64,000 nt of DNA from Patiria pectinifera. Lineage: Eukaryota > Echinodermata > Asteroidea > Valvatida > Asterinidae. Both the position numbers and the translations under genes were made by a program. Position 1 is the first letter of the stretch. Each line of letters starts with the position of its first letter. The stretch is from positions 28,387,430-28,451,429 of the forward strand of contig CM057129.1 of the NCBI GenBank assembly GCA_029964075.1, in the 5' to 3' direction. The notes beneath the pieces were generated by a model that made no database searches, was not told the DNA's origin, and saw only the letters and a program-made list of their open reading frames with translations. Below are positions 1 to 12,559 of this stretch, one piece after another.

Positions 1-577
1 GGGCTAGAAGTTTGTGGGCTTGACTCAGGTCCTGCTGTAAAGCTACCTGTGGTCTACACCAAATCCGAGATGCCTGTCACCAGAGATCTCATGCCAACGC
101 AAGAAAACGTTGATGGGTTTGAACACCTCAGAGAGATTAAGCTTCCAGTTATTCAGGCCGAGGTGGGGATGCTGATAGGCAATAACGTCCCAGCCGCATA
201 TACACCACAAGAGCTGAAGACAGGGCCGTTACGTGAGCCTCATGGAACCAGATCAGTCCTTGGATGGATAATATGGGGCATGGTCAGAGACGGTCAGGAG
301 CTGCGCCACCTTTCCAACCTTCAACTAGCTAAAGAAGAGGCAGGACAACTTCAGAAGTTGGAAGACATGGTCAGATCGTCCGTAGACATGGACTTTCCAG
401 AGCGACTAGTGGACAGTAAGAAGGAGCTTTCATTTGAAGATAAGCAATTTGAGGACATTATTGGAAGATCGTTGAAGCTGGTAGACGGTCACTATCAGTG
501 TGACCTGCCATTTCGGGATCCAGCTTGCAAGCTATAAGACAACAAGTGTCTTGCCATGGACCGTTTGATGTCCCTAA
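1..577 (+). mobile_element. BEL/Pao LTR-retrotransposon fossil, copy A, left part
   Basis: Reading from the window edge, the + strand encodes a stretch typical of the BEL/Pao pol protein just upstream of the reverse transcriptase: an aspartic-protease/DUF1758-like segment with the words GNNVPAAYTP and RSVLGWIIWG, followed by a linker ending near LAMDRLMSL. The same polyprotein resumes on the far side of a 4.46 kb DNA transposon inserted at 578-5039, so this is one old element in two pieces. The 5' end lies outside the window. The copy is broken. Family placement rests on the protein words and on the Pao-type reverse transcriptase that follows. Confidence 0.85.
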
Positions 578-3500
578 TAGTCCCTGGGATAGGGCCATTT
601 AATCGCAAAATTTTATGATTAATCTTAATATTATTTTCCGTTGTAGGGTACCTTGGGACATCTGAAAATGGTGCTCTTAAGTTGCACAGCCGGTATTTTT
701 GCCTTCCAGCTCCAAAAAACTGATATTTTGGGGGCTTATTTTTTGAGAAACGGCTAAAATCATATTTTGGGCCTCTGCTCTCTCCAAAATGGTCCCGTCG
801 TGACCTGTTTGCACTTTTTACCATCCTGATAGGATGGGTAAACAAGAAAAAATATGGTTGGTCCCAAGTTTATCCGTTTTCGTGTTCCCAGGGCATATTT
901 TGCTTTGCGGACACCCCCCAAATCCTGTGACTTTGCCCTGTTTGGGGACAGAAATGAGTTTGAAACTCACACTTATTCCAAAGATACACACTTTCTTTAT
1001 AATTTAAAAACTGCCTGAGGCCACAAGCTTTAATTTAAGTGGTAGATAAGCTTTCTGTCTTGAAAATTGGGCTCGCCATGGCCATTTTTGCTTCCCCTAC
1101 CCCTAAATCACTCAAAACGGCTGTATATAGGTTGGCATAGCAAACCTATTGTGCATTTTATGATAACAGTGCCAAATTTGGTACAGAGATAGACCAATAT
1201 CATATCAACAAATGTGGATATTGGAGCATCGCAGATCTGGCCCTTGATGGCCGTGGGAGTTATCATTTTAAAAGTGCTGAGTCATGCTGAGTCAGCACTA
1301 TTTTGTAATGCGTTTTCTCGTGCAATATGGAGGCTAACATGTTTTTCTGCCTTTTTTCTACACGCTTGGATGGGAAACAGGCATAAACAATTGATTTTCT
1401 TTCAATACCTTATTGAAAAAAACAAAATAATGCCTGCCAGGTGATGTCAGGCCTGGCTACACCTGCAAGAATTGTACTGCACTGTAATGTAGAACACAGA
1501 CGTATATGTTGTCCTACACAAAGTTAGTTGGGAATTCAAGTTCTGACTCGCCAAAAATGACATCCTGACAATAGTTAAGACCATCCACTATCATAGCAGA
1601 AATTGGTCTGGCAAAAACCATGCCCCACAAATAAAAATCAACTGATTTTAGTCACAAAAAATGCTGAATCAGCATTTTGTTTAAATGCAATTCTGTTTCA
1701 AGCTTTGGTGAAATAAACAAACATTTCTTGGTCATTTTTATCACCGTTAACCTTAGTTTCCGTATACAGACATGCTTGTAAAATGCAGCGATGGTGATTC
1801 TTTGTTATTTATGGGGTGTCGAGGGACAAGCTGGCTAAAAGTTGGAGGGGGTGGGGGTGGGCGGGGTTTGGACTGTCAACAATATCTATGCACATTCCTA
1901 ATTATGTTGCATTTGTTGTCTATTATGTACAAATAAGTGAAAATATGTCATGGGAACACCATTTGGGGAAAACTTACGGAGCACATTTATAACAATATAT
2001 ATTTGCTAAAAGAAAAGGCCTGTATGGTTGCAGACCAGTAAATAAACTTCCACAGACCCCAATGGTAAATGCTCCCACTTCAGAAATTCGGGAAAAATAC
2101 TCACAACTCTCCATGGTGTTCGAGACACACATCAAATTAAAGCTTATTTCATTATCTTTCATTTTCTTTTCAATTTTTGGGGGGGTCATCTGATGACTTT
2201 TAGGAGAAATTTCTATCCGAAGATGATCACCCCTTGAAATAGTCCTGAAGTCCATCGCCATTTTGAAAAACGATGCCTACACTCCATTGCAAAATTGAGC
2301 GCTTTGCCCCAATTTATCCAAATTGAACGAAACTACAAGCTCACAGTCCTGTGCATGGCTTCCACCCAAATTTTTTTTACAAACACTCAAGTTCATGACC
2401 CACAGCATACTCAAATTCTGAAGATTTTGAGGGCATGCAAATCGTGATTTGGCCGGCGTAGGCAATTTCGGACCAATTTACTGGTCTGCAACCATGCACT
2501 GGGATAATTGTTTCGGGGGGGGGGGGCAGAACACGATCCCGCCTCCCCCCACGATCCTCCCTCCCCCGGGGCTATGTCCAAAATTCTCGGATTGGTTTGT
2601 AAAATGTATTTCATTAATTACACGTTTTTAGTGCAGCCCGGGCATGTTGGTCAGTGACAGGTCCAACTTAACGAAGTCTTACAGCTACAGAAACTTTTTT
2701 AAATTGCTTCCACACAACGAAATAAGCAAAACGAATACAACCAATGGATTATGATATTTTAGTTGGTTTGGGAAAAACGGATGACAAAATGTGGCATAGT
2801 AGGGACCTCCTGCAAACTGACCTCCCCCAACGGTGGATTAAAGGGGGAGGGCGGGGGGGGGAGGGGGACACGGGGCCACGCCCCCCCCCCTTTGTTTTTA
2901 GTTACGTCGCTCAAAAAGGCAGCTATTGCGTACACCGCCCACAAAACTCAACAAAAACAATAAACATGTACCTACTCCCCTTGTTTTCCATATTAAACAC
3001 AATTTTTGTTTGGGGGGAATCTAGTTGAAGAAAAAAATGTGTCCAAAAATTTCCGCCCCAAATTTAATAAAAACATGGGGAGGAGGTGCACATTTATTGT
3101 TTTTGTTGAGTTTTGTGGGTGATGTATGCAATAGCTGCCTTTTTAGCGACGTTACTAGAAAGAAAGAGGGGCGTGGCCCCATTGCCCCCCCCCCTGCCCT
3201 CCCCCTTTAATCCGCCGTTGGGGGAGGTCAGTTTGTGGGGCTTCACCCCACTATGCCACTTTTTGTCATCCGTTTTTTTCCAAACCAACAGAAATGTCAT
3301 ATCTCTAATTCATTGGTATCATTTTGCTTATTTTGTTGTGTGGAAGCAATTTCAAAAAGTTTCTATAGCTATATAAGACTTCTTTAAGTTGGCCCCGTTT
3401 ACCATGCATGCCCGGGCTGCACTAAAAAACGTGTAATTAATTAAATACATGTACAAAAAATCCATTTTTCTATGGACAGATTGGACACAATCGGGAATGT

Positions 3501-5039
3501 GGGGCATTGCCCCAGGGGAGGGAGGATCGTGGGGGAAGGTGGGTTCATGTTCGCCCCCCCTGAAAATAATTATCCCAGTGCGTATATATAGGCCTATTCT
3601 TTAGCAAATGTACATTGTACGGGTATGCCTAAATGTGTTATGTAAGTTTTCCCTAAATGGTGTTCCCATGACATATTTACACCCATTTGCACATACTAGA
3701 CCACAAGTGCGCATGTACTAGGAATTCCATATGCATAGATATTGTTGATAGTCCAAACCCCGCCCCCTGCCCCCACCCCACCCCCTCCAACCTTTAAACA
3801 CCTTTTCCTTCGACACCCCATAAATCACCATCACTGCATTTTACAAGCATGTCTGTAAACAGATACTATGGTTAACTTTATGAAAATGACCTAGCAATCT
3901 TTTTTTTCACCTAAGCTTGAAACATAATTGCATTTAAAAAATGCTGATTCGGCATTTTTTGTGACTAAAATCAGTTGATTTTTATTTGTGGAGCAAGGTT
4001 TTTGCCAGACCCATTCCTGCTATGATAGTGGATGGTCTTAAACATTGTCAGGACGTCATTTTTGGCGAGTCAGAACTTGAATTCCCAACTAACTTTGTGT
4101 AGGACAACATATACGTCTGTATTCTACATTACCGTGCAGTACAATTCTTGCAGGGGTAGCCAGGCCTGACATCACCTGGCAGGCATTATTAAGTTTTTTT
4201 AAATGACGTATTGAAAGAAAATCCATTGTTTATGCCTGTTTCGCCTCCAAGCGTGTAGAAAAAAAGGCAGAAAAACATGTTAGCCTCCATACTGCACGAG
4301 AAAACGCATTACAAAATAGTGCTGACTCAGCATGACTCAGCACTTTTAAAATGAGGGCTCCCACGGCCATCAAGGGCCAGATCTGCGATGCTCCAACATC
4401 CACATTTGTTGATATGATATTGGTCTATCTCTGTACCAAATTTGGCACTGTTATCATAAAATGCACAATAGGTTTGCTATGCCAACCACTATACAGCCGT
4501 TTTGAGTGATTTAGGGGTAGGGGAAGCAAAAATGGCCATGGCGAGCCCAATTTTCAAGACAGAAAGCTTATCTACCACTTAAATTAAAGCTTGTGGCCTC
4601 AGGCAGTTTTTAAATTATAAAGAAAGTGTGTATCTTTGGAATAAGTGTGAGTTTCAAACTCATTTCTGTCCCCAAACAGGGCAAAGTCACAGGATTTGGG
4701 GGGTGTCCGCAAAGCAATATATGCCCTGGGAACACGAAAACGGATAAACTTGGGACCAACCATATTTTTTCTTGTTTACCCATCCTATCAGGATGGTAAA
4801 AAGTGCAAACAGGTCACGACGGGACCATTTTGGAGAGAGCAGAGGCCCAAAATATGATTTTAGCCGTTTCTCAAAAAATAAGCCCCCAAAATATCAGTTT
4901 TTTGGAGCTGAAAGGCAAAAATACCGGCTGTGCAACTTAAGAGCACCATTTTCAGATGTCCCAAGGTACCCTACAATAGAAAATAATATTAAGATTAATC
5001 CTAAAATTTTGCGATTAAATGGCCCTATCCCAGGGACTA
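578..5039. mobile_element. Giant near-palindromic DNA transposon (PIF/Harbinger-like target site), no transposase
   Basis: The ends are mirror images: left TAGTCCCTGGGATAGGGCC, right its reverse complement. Both are flanked by TAA (575-577 and 5040-5042); removing the element plus one TAA restores the reading of the surrounding Pao sequence (tccc-TAA-agaag). The inverted match is not confined to the tips. About 578-2960 pairs with about 3100-5039 almost throughout, leaving a spacer of roughly 120-140 bp. The length difference between arms is a nested 470 bp insertion in the left arm. No transposase-like reading frame is present; ORFs in the arms (for example 495-845 minus and the first 90 codons of the frame starting at 4772) are the same arm read in opposite directions. 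A 3-bp TAA duplication is typical of PIF/Harbinger-type elements, so the assignment is by target site only. Confidence 0.85.
2025..2494. mobile_element. Nested 470 bp MITE inside the left arm of the palindromic element
   Basis: The sequence starts TGGTTGCAGACCAGTAAAT and ends with its reverse complement, ATTTACTGGTCTGCAACCA. It interrupts the left arm between a GGCCTG word and CACTGGG, whereas the matching place in the right arm (about 3573-3592) runs straight through. This gives a natural empty site within the same element. Flanks are TA on the left and TG on the right, which suggests a TA-target (mariner-like) MITE with one decayed flank. It has no coding capacity that I recognise. Confidence 0.75.
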
Positions 5040-7105
5040 TAAAGAAGAAACTCGGAAACAATCCGATCTTCCACCAAAACTATGTGACCTTCATGAACTC
5101 ATTACTCGAGAGAGGGTATGCAGAGAAAGTCACCGAAGCCCCCGACGACAGCAGATATGTAGTGAATCGGTGGAACATGCCTCATCATGGCGTGTACAAC
5201 CCCACCAAACCGGGCAAGATAAGGGTAGGTTTTGATTGCTCGGCGAAGACCAGAGGAGTTTCACTCAATGATGTACTCCTCCCTGGACCCGTTCTCACAA
5301 ACACAGTTGTAGAGGTGCTGCTTCGCTTCAGGCAGCAACCAGTCGGAGTCATGGGAGACATCGAGGGCATGTTCTTCCAAGTCAGGGTCTCTGAACAACA
5401 CAGAGACTGTCTACCTTACCTGTGGTTTCCAGATGGAGACACATGCCAACCCCCAGAGGTTTACCGTCTGCGGTCACACCCCTTTGGTGCTGTATCATCG
5501 CCATCTTGCACTTCAGCAGCTCTGCGTAAATGTGCAGCAGACAACCAGCATCATGAGATCCCGAGAAGTTTTTATGTCGATGACTATCTCAGCGCATGTT
5601 TTGATGCCAAGGAAGCTATTGAGACCAGGAGAACTGTCAGGGAGGTGTGCAGCCGTGGAGGGTTCAACCTGCACAAGTGGGTTAATAATAACAAGGCAGT
5701 GAATGACTCCATTCCACAAGAGGAGAGATCAAAGTCTCAGCAGCTGACCATTGAGAGCATTGACAAGCCCCAATCAGAGCGGGCATTGGGAGTCTTCTGG
5801 AATACCCTGGAGGATACCTTGGGGTTTAAGGTCAACCTGAAGGACCGTCCAGCTACGCGCAGGGGCATTCTTTCTGCTGTTAGCAGCGTCTTCGACCCCT
5901 TGGGCCTAGCGGGTCCATTCATCCTTCCAGCTAGAATTATGCTGCAGTGGCTTTGTAAGCAAGACCTTGGGTGGGACAAGGAGATTCGAGACAAGGAAAT
6001 GGCTGTACGGAACCAGTGGCTGCTAGACATTGTCAAGTTAGAGCAGTTGTCCGTACCAAGGAGTCTGCGACCAAGTGACTTTGCAAAGCTTGGGACTTTC
6101 CAACTTCACGCCTTTTCGGATGCTTCCGACGAAGGGTACGGCATCGCCATTTACACACGACTTGAGGGTAGTTCAGGCAGAGTTTTCTGCAATCTGCTTA
6201 TGGGCAAATCAAGGGTTGCTCCCCTCAAGAAAGTCACTACTCCGAGGATGGAGTTAACCGCAGCCAGTCTTTCAGTGGAGTTTGTCGCACTGATTACTTC
6301 AGCAATGGAGTTGCATTTTGACGTCCACTACTGGACTGACAGTACCTCCGTCTTGAGGTACATTGCCAACAAGACGACCAGATTCCACACCTTTGTGGCA
6401 AATCGTGTCACCACCATACAAAAGGGTTCCAGGATTGAGCAGTGGCGGTATGTCCCAACAGCGGAAAACCCAGCAGATATAGCTTCAAGGAGGATTCATC
6501 CGAAGCTGGATCCTACGCTGTGGTTTAAGGGGCCAGCATTTCTTTGGGAGCCGGAATCCACATGGCCGAAGTCCGAAATCGTCATAGAGTTGCCAGCCAA
6601 GGACCCTGAGGTCAAGCGCGTTCACGCTGCCACCCTCAAGACGCAGGAAGGTATCATGACCATGGATCAGCTGATTGACCGGTGTTCGACCTGAAGAAAA
6701 CTGAAGACAACAGTGGCATGGATGCTGCGAGCACAGAGGCTCTTCAAACAGCGCCAGGTATCCAGTGTCGAGCCAGAAGCTGCACAAGATGAGAGTCCAA
6801 ATCCCATCAGTATTGACGAATTGGAGACGAAGAACAGTCAAGTTCCTGAGATCCGACAACGGAACTAACTTGGTAGGTGCCGAGCGAGAGGTGCGAGAGG
6901 AGATAGAGAAATGGAACCAAAGCCAAGATCGACTCTAGTCTGAAGCAGTTGAGTATACAGTGGGAGTTCAACTGCCCATTAGCCTCCCACCATGGTGGAG
7001 CCTGGGAAAGACTCATCCATTCAACGCGGAAGGTGATGTACGGTGTTATGAAGGAGCAGCCGATCAAAGGTGATGTACGGTATTTTCATTTAAACCGACG
7101 TTACA
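5040..7105 (+). mobile_element. BEL/Pao LTR-retrotransposon fossil, copy A, right part (RT, RNase H, integrase remnants)
   Basis: This continues the element begun at 1-577. Parts in order are reverse transcriptase (words VGVMGDIEGMFFQVRV, FYVDDYLSA), RNase H-like domain (LHAFSDASDEGYGIAIY, TPRMELTAA, YWTDSTSVL, PTAENPADIASR) and a 3' integrase remnant (RSDNGTNLVGAERE-like and HHGGAWERLI-like words at about 6830-7060). The 3' end ...CCGACGTTACA at 7105 is followed by TTTAC. The same end and flank occur in copy B (22227), so both descend from one insertion event. The copy is broken, with a handful of breaks. Apparent starts near 4772 belong to the neighbouring DNA transposon arm, not to Pao. 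Confidence 0.9.
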
Positions 7106-7126
7106 TTTACTATACTTGATTTAATA

Positions 7127-7232
7127 AGTTGTAATGCATGCAGTGCCCCTATGGAAACCAGTTTTGAAGTGTTTGGGCATGCCTTGGGTAAAAAAAATGT
7201 AATAAATAAATAAATAAATAAATAAATCCCCT
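7127..7232 (+). repeat. Retroposon 3' tail family with (AATA)n end
   Basis: The stretch contains CCCCTATGGAAACCAG, then GTTTGGGCATGCC, and ends in repeated AATA/AAAT. The same tail occurs at 22259-22335 and, inverted, at 38498-38592. A conserved block followed by a short A-rich microsatellite is what a LINE or SINE 3' end looks like. The clade is unknown and no coding part is attached here. Confidence 0.55.
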
Positions 7233-7399
7233 TCCCCTTAATTGACAGCTAACACCCCGTTTTAAGTCTATACCAGGACTTGGGACTTTTAAAAATTACC
7301 TTGTTATTACGTACCTTGTATAGTAGGCCTAATAGAAAACAAAGAAAAACAAAGACTTGCGACCTATAATTTTGCTTGTTATAAGCAAGATGTTATATT

Positions 7400-10300
7400 G
7401 GTTACAGCCCGATAGTCCGAAGGTTCGATAGTCCGAAGGTTCTTTAGTCCGGAGGTTCATGTCACAAGTTGATTTTAAAAGGTCTTGTGAATATTTAATT
7501 TCCAGACTTATACTGTATAGCTTTTTCTTTTTGTGATTGTATTACGGGAAAGCGACCCCAACCTAATTGATATATATATACTGTGAAACTTTTTGTGATT
7601 GTATTACGGGAGAGACCTCAAGCTAATTCACATACTGTGAAACTTTTTTATGTGATTGTATTAAGGGAGAGACCCAACCTAAATTTTTTGATGTATTAAA
7701 AGTCCACGAAGTTGGAATTGGGGTAATCTTATCATGACTTGACTCCAGTGGAACACTGTGGCATTACAATGTATAAGCTGTTAATCCTATAAGTATTTAA
7801 CAATGGTGGGATTTAACTGAGCAGTCCGTGCCTGTCAGTAGATTAACTTAACATGTTCTGAGGTTTTGAAATACTTTTAGACCATCAGTCTTGGATATAA
7901 AATCCAGATTGGGGCGTTAGCTAGGCACTTGGAGGCGAGACCAGGACCGACACTACGTCAGGGCATGTTATGCTCATGTGTACCCACATTGGGGAGTTGT
8001 AGGTTCCTAGTGAACTGAGTTTGCAATTATTTGCGCTGTTGGGAATGAGTCCCACAGAGTCGGTAGGCTGCGGCCGTCCTGGTCTCCTCGTCAAAGTCAA
8101 TAAAATGTAGACCAGGTTATTCGCCATAACCTGGTTTTTGGGACGTAACGTCAGGGTTTGGGAACTCCGCACAGTGAGATAGACATCCTCAGCGGGCCGA
8201 GCTCAAGTCGACCATACCAGCAGGATTGTCAGCAAGGTCACACGAGGGCAGAGGACTCTACGGACACAGACGGTACTACCAGGGCAGGCACCGGTGCACC
8301 ACACCCACAACCACACCAACCCGAACACTTCACATGGACCGTTGATTTGGGCCCACTTTCGTTGATTGTTTTGTAATGTATTAATAATGATGTATTTATT
8401 TAGTTTTTTGTAGGATGAAATTTAAGTGTATGTTAATATTGGTGATATTGTGAATTAAATTAATCTTGAAATTATATACAGATCTGTCCTTCTTTTATTT
8501 TGTCTGAGTTGAGTCTTTACCATCAGAGTTTGATCTAAAGTACCATTCCGGGGTCCTCCTGATTGAGGGGGATCTTGTGACAGTTCATTAGTCCGAGGGT
8601 TCGTTAGTCCGAAGGTTCAATAGTCCCGTTGGTTCGATAGTTTGAAGGTTCGATAGTCCGAAGGGCCCATTAGTCCGAAAATAGAAGAAGGTTAAATAGT
8701 CCGAAGGTTCGATAGTCCGAAGGTTCGAATAGACGATAGGATTCGATAGTCCGAATCGACAGTGAGGTTCGATAGTCCGAGTGGACGATAAGGTTCTATT
8801 GTCCGAATGGACAATAGGTTCGATTGTTCGAATTGACAATACTTAGGATTCGATAGTCCGAATCGACAGTAAGGTTCGATAGTCAGAGTGGACGATAAGG
8901 TTCGATTGTCCGAATGGACAATAAGTTTTGATTGTTCGAATTGACAATAGGACCTTGTTGTCGATTCGGACTGTACTATCGGACCTTAGTTTCAATTCGA
9001 AATAATGAACCTTTGGACTAGTGAACCTTATTTTCGTTTCGGACTATTAGGTACGTTTCTTAATTGCCCCTAAGGACGTAACATGTACGTCCATGCACGT
9101 TTGTTATCTTCTCAGTGATTGCCCAATTCCCTGTCACGTGGCATAGCTATAAGTTCCTTTTACGTTCGGGTTATGAATAGGAGGCGGGCACATTATAAAG
9201 AGCCTAATACCTTGAATGAATAACTTACGCCACGGCCTTTTCAATTCATTGGCCGGGGCACAGTGTCACAACACAGACAATAGAAGGAAGGCCCACCGCT
9301 CCACCCTAATTCTATAGAAATATCTCACAGCGTTGAAGCAATGATAGTTTCGTTCGCACCTGTTGGTTTACCGCATTTGAAAAGCGCAGCATTTCGTTCA
9401 GGTATTGAACCCTCTACGCAGATAATGTGCTATAATTATGTAAAACGTCAATCAACCAAAACAAACATGAAAATAGAATACACCATTCAAAAATAACCAA
9501 ATTTTGGAATATACCTTTCAAAGGGAAAAAATATTAAAAACGCATGTTTAGCGATGACAGTTTTGATATCTTACATTGGTATTTGGCTTGATAGATGCAT
9601 GATCATTATGTAATACGTAGAGCACACAGGATCACCCCACCCAAAAACCGTAGGAGGGGGGCAATTAAAAAAACACAACTTCCAAAAGTAGTGGTTTTAA
9701 GGTAAATTTGTATTTTAAGACGCAGCTGTTTGGAATACTTAGCTTCATTATGTTGATACACAGGCCATACAACGTATTTGAAATAATCCAGGTATGAGTT
9801 ATACCACAAAATGCATAATTAATGTCAATCACAACGAAACGCCGACCACTGCGACTACTGTCGGACAAAAATACGAGTAGCCTATGGGTGGACTTGAAGA
9901 TTTTACAAACCATACCATCATGTTTGTGTGCAACACCTTACATCAACAAGGGCCACAAAATAAACAATACCCATACAGGGGTGGATCCAGCATTTTTCGC
10001 AGGGGGGGGGGGTATATCGGCACCCCCCTGGATCTGCACCTGCCGTACTCGTATTTGGAAGGGTTGTAAATGGGGGAATTTAGGACAGTTTGTTTACGTC
10101 ATGACTTAGCTCAACCTAGCATGACGAAGACATGATATGGCCTGTTTCTCAATATAATTAAGCTTAGTATCGTATTTAAAAGCGTGTTCCAACGATAAAC
10201 AACAAAACGACGGTTGTAATTTAGTTTAGGCCTAAACATCAAACATCCTCTGAGGACCACCCCTTTTTGGTACTGAATATCACCCCGCGTGGTTTATTAG

Positions 10301-11301
10301 TTTTGATTTGTAAAGAGTGCCCTTTTTTGCGAAGTGCCCTTTTTTTCTGAACAAGTGCCCTTTTTAAAAAAGAAGTGTCTTTAAAAAAAAAGTGGTTCCC
10401 TTTTTTTGTGGCATCTGCCGTTTTGGATGCCTTTTTCAGAATTTCGCATTGTATCGCCCTGAAAAGCACCATATATTGGCCCTTTGTGTGCATAATTGTC
10501 GGTTTTGAACAGTGCCCCCATCGACAGATGGGACCAGCCCCCCCGCCCTCCTCCACGCTTTTTGATTTGACGGAGGCCAAGTGTCCGGAGAAAAAAAACT
10601 GTCTACATTTCACAACGGATGTGCAAGTGCCCTTTTCAAAAAAATTTACCCCCAATAAAAATGACCAATGGTCAGTGTCAGGGCAAGTGTTGGGAGAAAA
10701 AAACATGTCTACATTTCGGCGCGGATGTGCAGTTGCGCCCCCCCCCCCACATCAAAAGCTGGATACGCTGCTGCCTAAGCTTCCAGCCATCACGTGGAAA
10801 ATCAATGTATGCCATGTAGACGCGATGTCTGGTCAACCATACCATCACGTCTCAGCCAAAAGGCACGCACGTCAATCACGAGTCGCTCAGTGAACTGGGA
10901 TCATTATCATGTTAATGGCTTATACGGTGCATAGTCACAGCCAATCACAGGGAGGCCGCAAGCGTTAGGTTCGCTGCTTTCGTCCTTCGTTCCCAGATTA
11001 GTGCTGCCCATGGTGGCATACTCCGGCATAACCAATCAGATCCACGGTTACAGCGCTGAACGTAGCCTTAGGGTCATTTTAGGTTTTCGTTCGGTAATTA
11101 AGAAACGTACCTATTGAACCTTCGGACTAATTAACCTTATTCTAAATTCGGACTACCGAGCCCTTCGGACATATGAACCTTCGGACTATTGCTTCAAATG
11201 TAAGGAATAACGAACCTTATTTCATTTTTGGACTAACGAATTCCCTCTCATGGGCATTTTGTGCATTCGGACTATCGAATCTTCGGACTAAAGAACCTTC
11301 A
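7400..11301. mobile_element. TU-like foldback element, copy A, with a 2 kb internal cargo
   Basis: The left block (7400-7458, resuming 8583-8950) is an imperfect tandem array of the 16-bp unit GGTTCGATAGTCCGAA. From about 8950-9060 and again 11095-11301 the same unit appears in reverse complement (TTCGGACTATCGAACC-like). The inner boundary is also mirrored: GGTACGTTTCTTAATTG at 9048 and AATTAAGAAACGTACC at 11092. Long inverted repeats built of short tandem units define foldback elements such as sea urchin TU. The 9065-11090 interior has no recognisable transposase. It holds a hAT/MITE-like phrase (GGGTGGATCCAGCATTTTTC) with long G and C runs at 9976-10050 and low-complexity GTGCCCTTTTT repeats at 10310-10400. 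The right tip seems lost relative to the compact copy at 34552. Confidence 0.75.
7460..8582. mobile_element. Solo LTR, 1123 bp, 5-bp target duplication GTTCA
   Basis: It begins TGTCACAAG and ends CTTGTGACA, the TG...CA ends of an LTR with a 9-bp inverted tip. It is flanked on both sides by GTTCA (7455-7459 and 8583-8587). The duplicate locus at 22558-22565 has a single GTTCA and no insertion, which is a clean empty site. AT-rich stretches with AATAAAA words (about 8098 and 8390-8460) fit polyadenylation regions. There is no coding part between two LTRs, so this is a solo LTR. The family is not assigned; a 5-bp duplication suits Ty3/Gypsy or BEL/Pao. It is younger than the segmental duplication. 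Confidence 0.85.
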
Positions 11302-12169
11302 GTGCTCTTCTTATCAGGGTTCGACTGCACTGAGTTATTGTAGGCCGTTGCAAACAGTTCAACACTTTTGATTGTTCCATAACTAATAACTCTGGCCAAA
11401 ATTCGAATGTCTCATAGTTTGTAAAAAAAAAAGTTGTATTGCTCGAAAACTCAAGACAAAAAAGTACTATAAATTTATGTGCTCCATCGATTCCAACATT
11501 TGTTTATGTGCCAACACATCCGGACTTTTGTACTCAATTTTCGAACTTTTGTACCCAAGTTTTACCAATGCAAATGGCGCCCGAGATTAATGCAGTCTTG
11601 CTTCTACACAGTTCAGTTACTGCGCCCTCTGTCGACGAGAATGTCATTGCACTTTAAGTATTATTTTCGAAACAATCGCGAAATGAGGGTCAAATGAATA
11701 ATTGTTAGTGAATTGTTATACAAAGTAAGAAATAGGGGCCTCCTCGATCTTATGGATTTATAGCGTGAAAGGTAGGTTTGGTATGAGACTATAAAATAAG
11801 AAAATGAGTTGTAGCAAGCACTAATGTCAACCAAATCATGTGACGGGAAAAAAACGGCCATCAGCGCAATTTTGCCCAAAGCCTGTTTCAAAGATAATTC
11901 TGTGCCCCCCCCCCCCCACCCCGGTAAATGGAATTATGTTTCCCAGATTTTTTTGTTTACCGGGCTGTGATCCGATAAATCTGTCCGGGGGTACAGATGT
12001 ACCTAAGAAATGCGCTTCCCTCCAGGTTATTCTGTACGTCCCCCATTAACAACGGAAATGTGTCCCCTTGGTAAATGCTTCTTGCAACATGTCTAGCACT
12101 CAGACTGTTTCAAATATGTTTTCGCGATTGATCTTCATACACGCTACCCGTCTATTGACAGGGGCGTAT

Positions 12170-12390
12170 TATACCCCCATCCTCGTTCCAATGGGTCGAG
12201 CAGTACGCTCCCACCACTACCTGCTTTCTCACCCTGGTATTGGATCTTTTGCATATCCGAAATTGTTGGATACGTGTAAATGAGAGATAGTCGGCTGCCT
12301 GCCTTAACTTTACATCAGCGTTTGTTTTTGTAGGTGGTACGTGGGGTAAAAAAAACACAGAACAATTCGTCGCGGCGTGAGTGACTAAAA
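12170..12390 (+). repeat. Dispersed repeat with three copies in the window
   Basis: The block containing GTCGAGCAGTACGC, CCACCACTACCTGC and CACCCTGGTATTGGATC recurs at about 26000-26210 (as part of the segmental duplication). It also recurs independently and inverted at about 16801-17010. The third copy lies outside the duplicated block, so this is a genuine interspersed family. Ends and class are undetermined. Confidence 0.6.
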
Positions 12391-12559
12391 CACGGTGTGT
12401 TTTTTTTTTTTCAAAGTTAAAATGTTACAATCTTACCTAGCCAATATGCAGTTTCACATTTCATATTAACAAGAGCAAATTGGAGGTGTGGACGTCTCAA
12501 ACCGTAATACACGTCAGAAAAAAAGAACACGAAGTACACGATAAAAATCCATTACCTGC

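Noticed and set aside
4772-5039. N-terminal ~90 codons of the long frame that runs into the Pao reverse transcriptase
   Set aside because: These codons are the right arm of the palindromic DNA transposon read through by chance; the same peptide is encoded in the left arm on the minus strand (495-845). They are not part of a Pao protein.
8583-9060. Regular 16-bp repeats suggesting a CRISPR-like array
   Set aside because: Units are directly tandem without unique spacers, drift in sequence, and have mirrored partners; this is foldback-element structure in a eukaryotic genome.
10239-10893. 155- and 172-codon overlapping frames on opposite strands
   Set aside because: They are driven by low-complexity GTGCCCTTTTT and poly-A/T repeats inside the foldback cargo; no domain is recognisable and the duplicate at 24257-24577 does not keep the frame.
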